A DNA stretch of 64,000 bases from Glycine soja (taxonomy: Eukaryota > Streptophyta > Magnoliopsida > Fabales > Fabaceae), in the NCBI RefSeq assembly GCF_004193775.1, contig NC_041004.1:36728411-36792410 (forward strand), in the 5' to 3' direction. How positions within the stretch are numbered: position 1 is the stretch's first letter; each line of letters starts with the position of its first letter. Under the pieces are notes generated by a model. It made no database searches. It saw nothing but the letters and a program-made list of their open reading frames with translations, and was not told the DNA's origin. A program made the translations under genes and the position numbers. Shown here piece after piece: positions 61,983 to 64,000 of this stretch.

Positions 61983-63130
61983 GTACCATTATGCTCCAAA
62001 GCTTGCATTTCATCAATCATGGCTTGTCGCCATCCTGGATGATCAAGTGCTTCACAAAGATTTTTAGGAAGAGAAACAGAAGATAAAGAGGAAACAAAAG
62101 AATGGTATGAAGAAGAGAGACGATGATAACTTAAGAAGTTATAAATAGGATAAGGATTACGTGTAGACAGAGTACCTTTCCTAAGAGCAATGGGCAAGTC
62201 AATATTCTCTTCGGGTAGGTCCATGGTCGGGTTGTCCGCTAGAGTAGGACATGATTCAGCTGGAATATCATTACCTTCAAATTCTGCGTCAGGAATTCTA
62301 GGACGACGTCGATATATGATGGGTGATCTTTGAGTCTGCTTAAGTGGAGGATTGCCAGGAATATCTATGGTCTATGGTAGAATCTACAGTTAACTCTGAT
62401 TCCTGCAAAGAAGGTGATGGATCAAGATAGGGAATAGGAAAAATTTCTTGAAGAGTATTGGACTCAACCATGGAGGGAGCAAAGTATGGTTTTTCTTCAA
62501 AAAATGTTACATCTGCCGTGATATAATAACGATTGTGAACAGGAGAGTAACATCGGTAACCTTTTTGTAATTTGGAATATCCAAGGAAAACACATTTGAT
62601 GGCTCGAGCAACAAGCTTATCAAGACCTGGAGACAAGTTATGAACAAAATAGGTGCATCCAAAAATACGTGGATCAACATGAAACAACGGTTCTTTAAAA
62701 AACAAAATGGAATGTGGTATTTTATTTTCAGTAGAGGAAGAAAGCATCCGATTTATCAAAAAACAGGCTGTCAAAACTATATCACCCCAATGCTGGATAG
62801 GTATATTGGCATGAAGTAATAATGTACGAGTAGTCTCAACAAGATGCCTATTCTTCCTTTCGGCAATGTCATTCTGTTGAGGAGTATGGGGACAAGAGGA
62901 CCGATGGAAAATGCCCTACGCTGACAAAAAGGAAGAAATAGCAGAAGAAAAGTATTCTTTCGCATTATCACTCCTAAGGATCTTAATTGTCTTATCAAAC
63001 TAAGTTTTAATTTCATTAACAAAAGAAGTAAGAATGGACAAAATTTCAGATCGTTCTTTCATTAAGAAACTCAAATACATCGAGAAAATTCATCAATGAA
63101 AGTAATGAAATATTTATAACCCATAGACGA
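61958..63130 (-). pseudogene. Copia integrase and linker of third element
   Basis: Integrase core is read on the minus strand in the frame of 62774-62340 extended upstream: SDNAKEYF with a catalytic Asp and NDIAERKNRHLVE with the catalytic Glu, interrupted by a TAG near 62917. The C-terminal part follows (IFGCTYFVHNLSPGLDKL, CVFLGYSKLQKGYRCY). After a frame change near 62340 the linker continues to PGWRQAMIDEMQALEHNGTW at about 61990. Confidence 0.85.
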
Positions 63131-63137
63131 AACACAA

Positions 63138-64000
63138 CTAGGACCTCATACCATCGGCTAAAGTAATGAAATGAGGAATTTTAGGAGGAGAAAGGGATGA
63201 AAATAAAGAACTATTACCAGCAATGTGATCAAAAGCACTTGAATCAATTATCCATGGACTTTGATTATTACCAGATTGGGAAATGCAGACAGTGGAGTTA
63301 TGATCACTTATAGCAGATGATGTTTGAGATTCCTTGGTAGCTTTTAGCTGGAGATACCCTTGATAGTCAGCCTCTGAAAACTTTATCTCAGATGTTTCAG
63401 ACTTCGAAATATTCACCGATTTTTCGGGGAATCCGTGAATAGAATAACAAGTGTCTTGTGTGTGGCCCACTCTCTTACAGTAAGAACACTGAGGACAACC
63501 TCCTCTTCCAGCTCATCCTCCTCGGTTTCCACGATCACCTCGTCCCCCTCGGTTAGATACCATGGTAGAAGTTTCAATACTGTCAACTGAATTTCCTTCT
63601 ATTTTTGGTGAGGGGACTCGAAGGAGCCGGGTAATTAAATTCTCTAGAGAATGAACTTCTTGGCCAGTTAAGACTTGGTCACGAATATGATCAAAATCTG
63701 GATGCATCCCACGTAGTACCAAAACCATATATAGATTATCAAGTTTCGTCTTTATGTCTTCAAGTTTATTGGCTTCCAATAATAATTTTAACTCCTCCAT
63801 TGCAGATTGGGCTTTCGAAACATAGGCAACCATGTCATGATCAATTTGTTTAAGAGTGGCCAATTTCTGAGTAGCAACATACAATTGTTGAATGTCATTA
63901 GGAAAAACACTTTGTGCCTTTTTCCACAAAGAATAACAAGTTTTGAAGGCTCTGAAATTTGTCAATATAGTTGGCTCAACAGACTGTCACAAGAGAGCAC
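63138..64000 (-). pseudogene. Copia gag and protease of third element (5' end outside window)
   Basis: Gag is open from the window edge through 63965-63513, with a coiled-coil-like Leu-rich segment (AQSAMEELKLLLEANKLEDI) and a Gly/Arg-rich tail (RGGRGDRGNRGG). After a stop near 63510 the frame continues with the zinc knuckle CSYCKRVGHTQDTC (about 63450-63495) and the protease region WIIDSSAFDH, where DSG is changed to DSS. It is cut by the window end. Confidence 0.88.

Larger units (their letters stand above)
60293..64000 (-). mobile_element. Third Ty1/copia retrotransposon, antisense in the TPR gene intron, cut by window end
   Basis: Read on the minus strand, the order is gag (from beyond 64000), zinc knuckle, protease, integrase, reverse transcriptase, RNase H, purine tract, 3' LTR. 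It starts just 18 bp after exon 8 of the TPR gene, so it sits in that gene's next intron in opposite orientation. Its family differs from the other two elements (different gag, IIDSSAFDHIAG protease region, IDRRSTSGYC RNase H). Frameshifts and stops break it. The 5' LTR and primer site are not in the window, so TSD and age cannot be read. Confidence 0.9.

Noticed and set aside
62777..63022. Minus-strand frame of 81 codons in the third copia element
   Set aside because: It is out of phase; the integrase motifs (SDNAKEYF, NDIAERKN) are in a neighbouring frame that contains one stop.

Overview
This is plant nuclear DNA, very probably from soybean (Glycine) or a close legume. The evidence is long AT-rich intergenic DNA, (AT)n microsatellites, Ty1/copia elements primed by initiator tRNA-Met, several MITE-type elements, and genes with GT-AG introns. 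The species call is inference; no species marker was tested. I saw no operons, CRISPR arrays, tRNAs or rRNAs. Most of the window is decayed transposable elements and simple repeats around three real genes.

Layout. 1-735: sequence holding a possible broken Cys-rich exon (minus strand). 736-7209: a complete but heavily mutated copia retrotransposon, with two LTRs and target-site duplication (TSD) ACATT. 7621-8393: a small inverted-repeat element with TSD TTA that carries a frameshifted fragment of the endocytosis gene TML. 8400-34700: a gene-poor tract of about 26 kb with AT microsatellites and a CACTA-type non-autonomous element (14276-14957, TSD GGT). 34731-36197: a solo LTR (TSD ACTAG) with an internal tandem duplication. 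About 36222-36716: a fold-back element. 40049-42653: an intact five-exon cytokinin dehydrogenase gene (CKX1/CKX6-like). 43820 to about 46800, minus strand: a small gene of unknown function coding for 144 residues, with a hAT-type MITE and a copia scrap in its first intron. 48256-48642: a Harbinger-like MITE. 48768-54651: a second copia element whose 3' LTR has lost its U3 end. 55081 to beyond 60274: a large TPR protein gene whose C-terminal exons, expected to encode a J domain, lie outside the window. 60293 to the window end: a third copia element, antisense, in the last visible intron of that gene.

The genes do not form a pathway. CKX degrades cytokinin, the TPR protein is a likely Hsp70/Hsp90 co-chaperone, and the small acidic protein is unassigned. 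I found no convincing undescribed biological system. The points most worth checking are the element carrying a TML fragment, the frame-critical tandem splice acceptor and FxFG-like repeats in the TPR gene, the post-insertion deletion in the second copia element, and upstream ATGs in front of CKX and the small gene.
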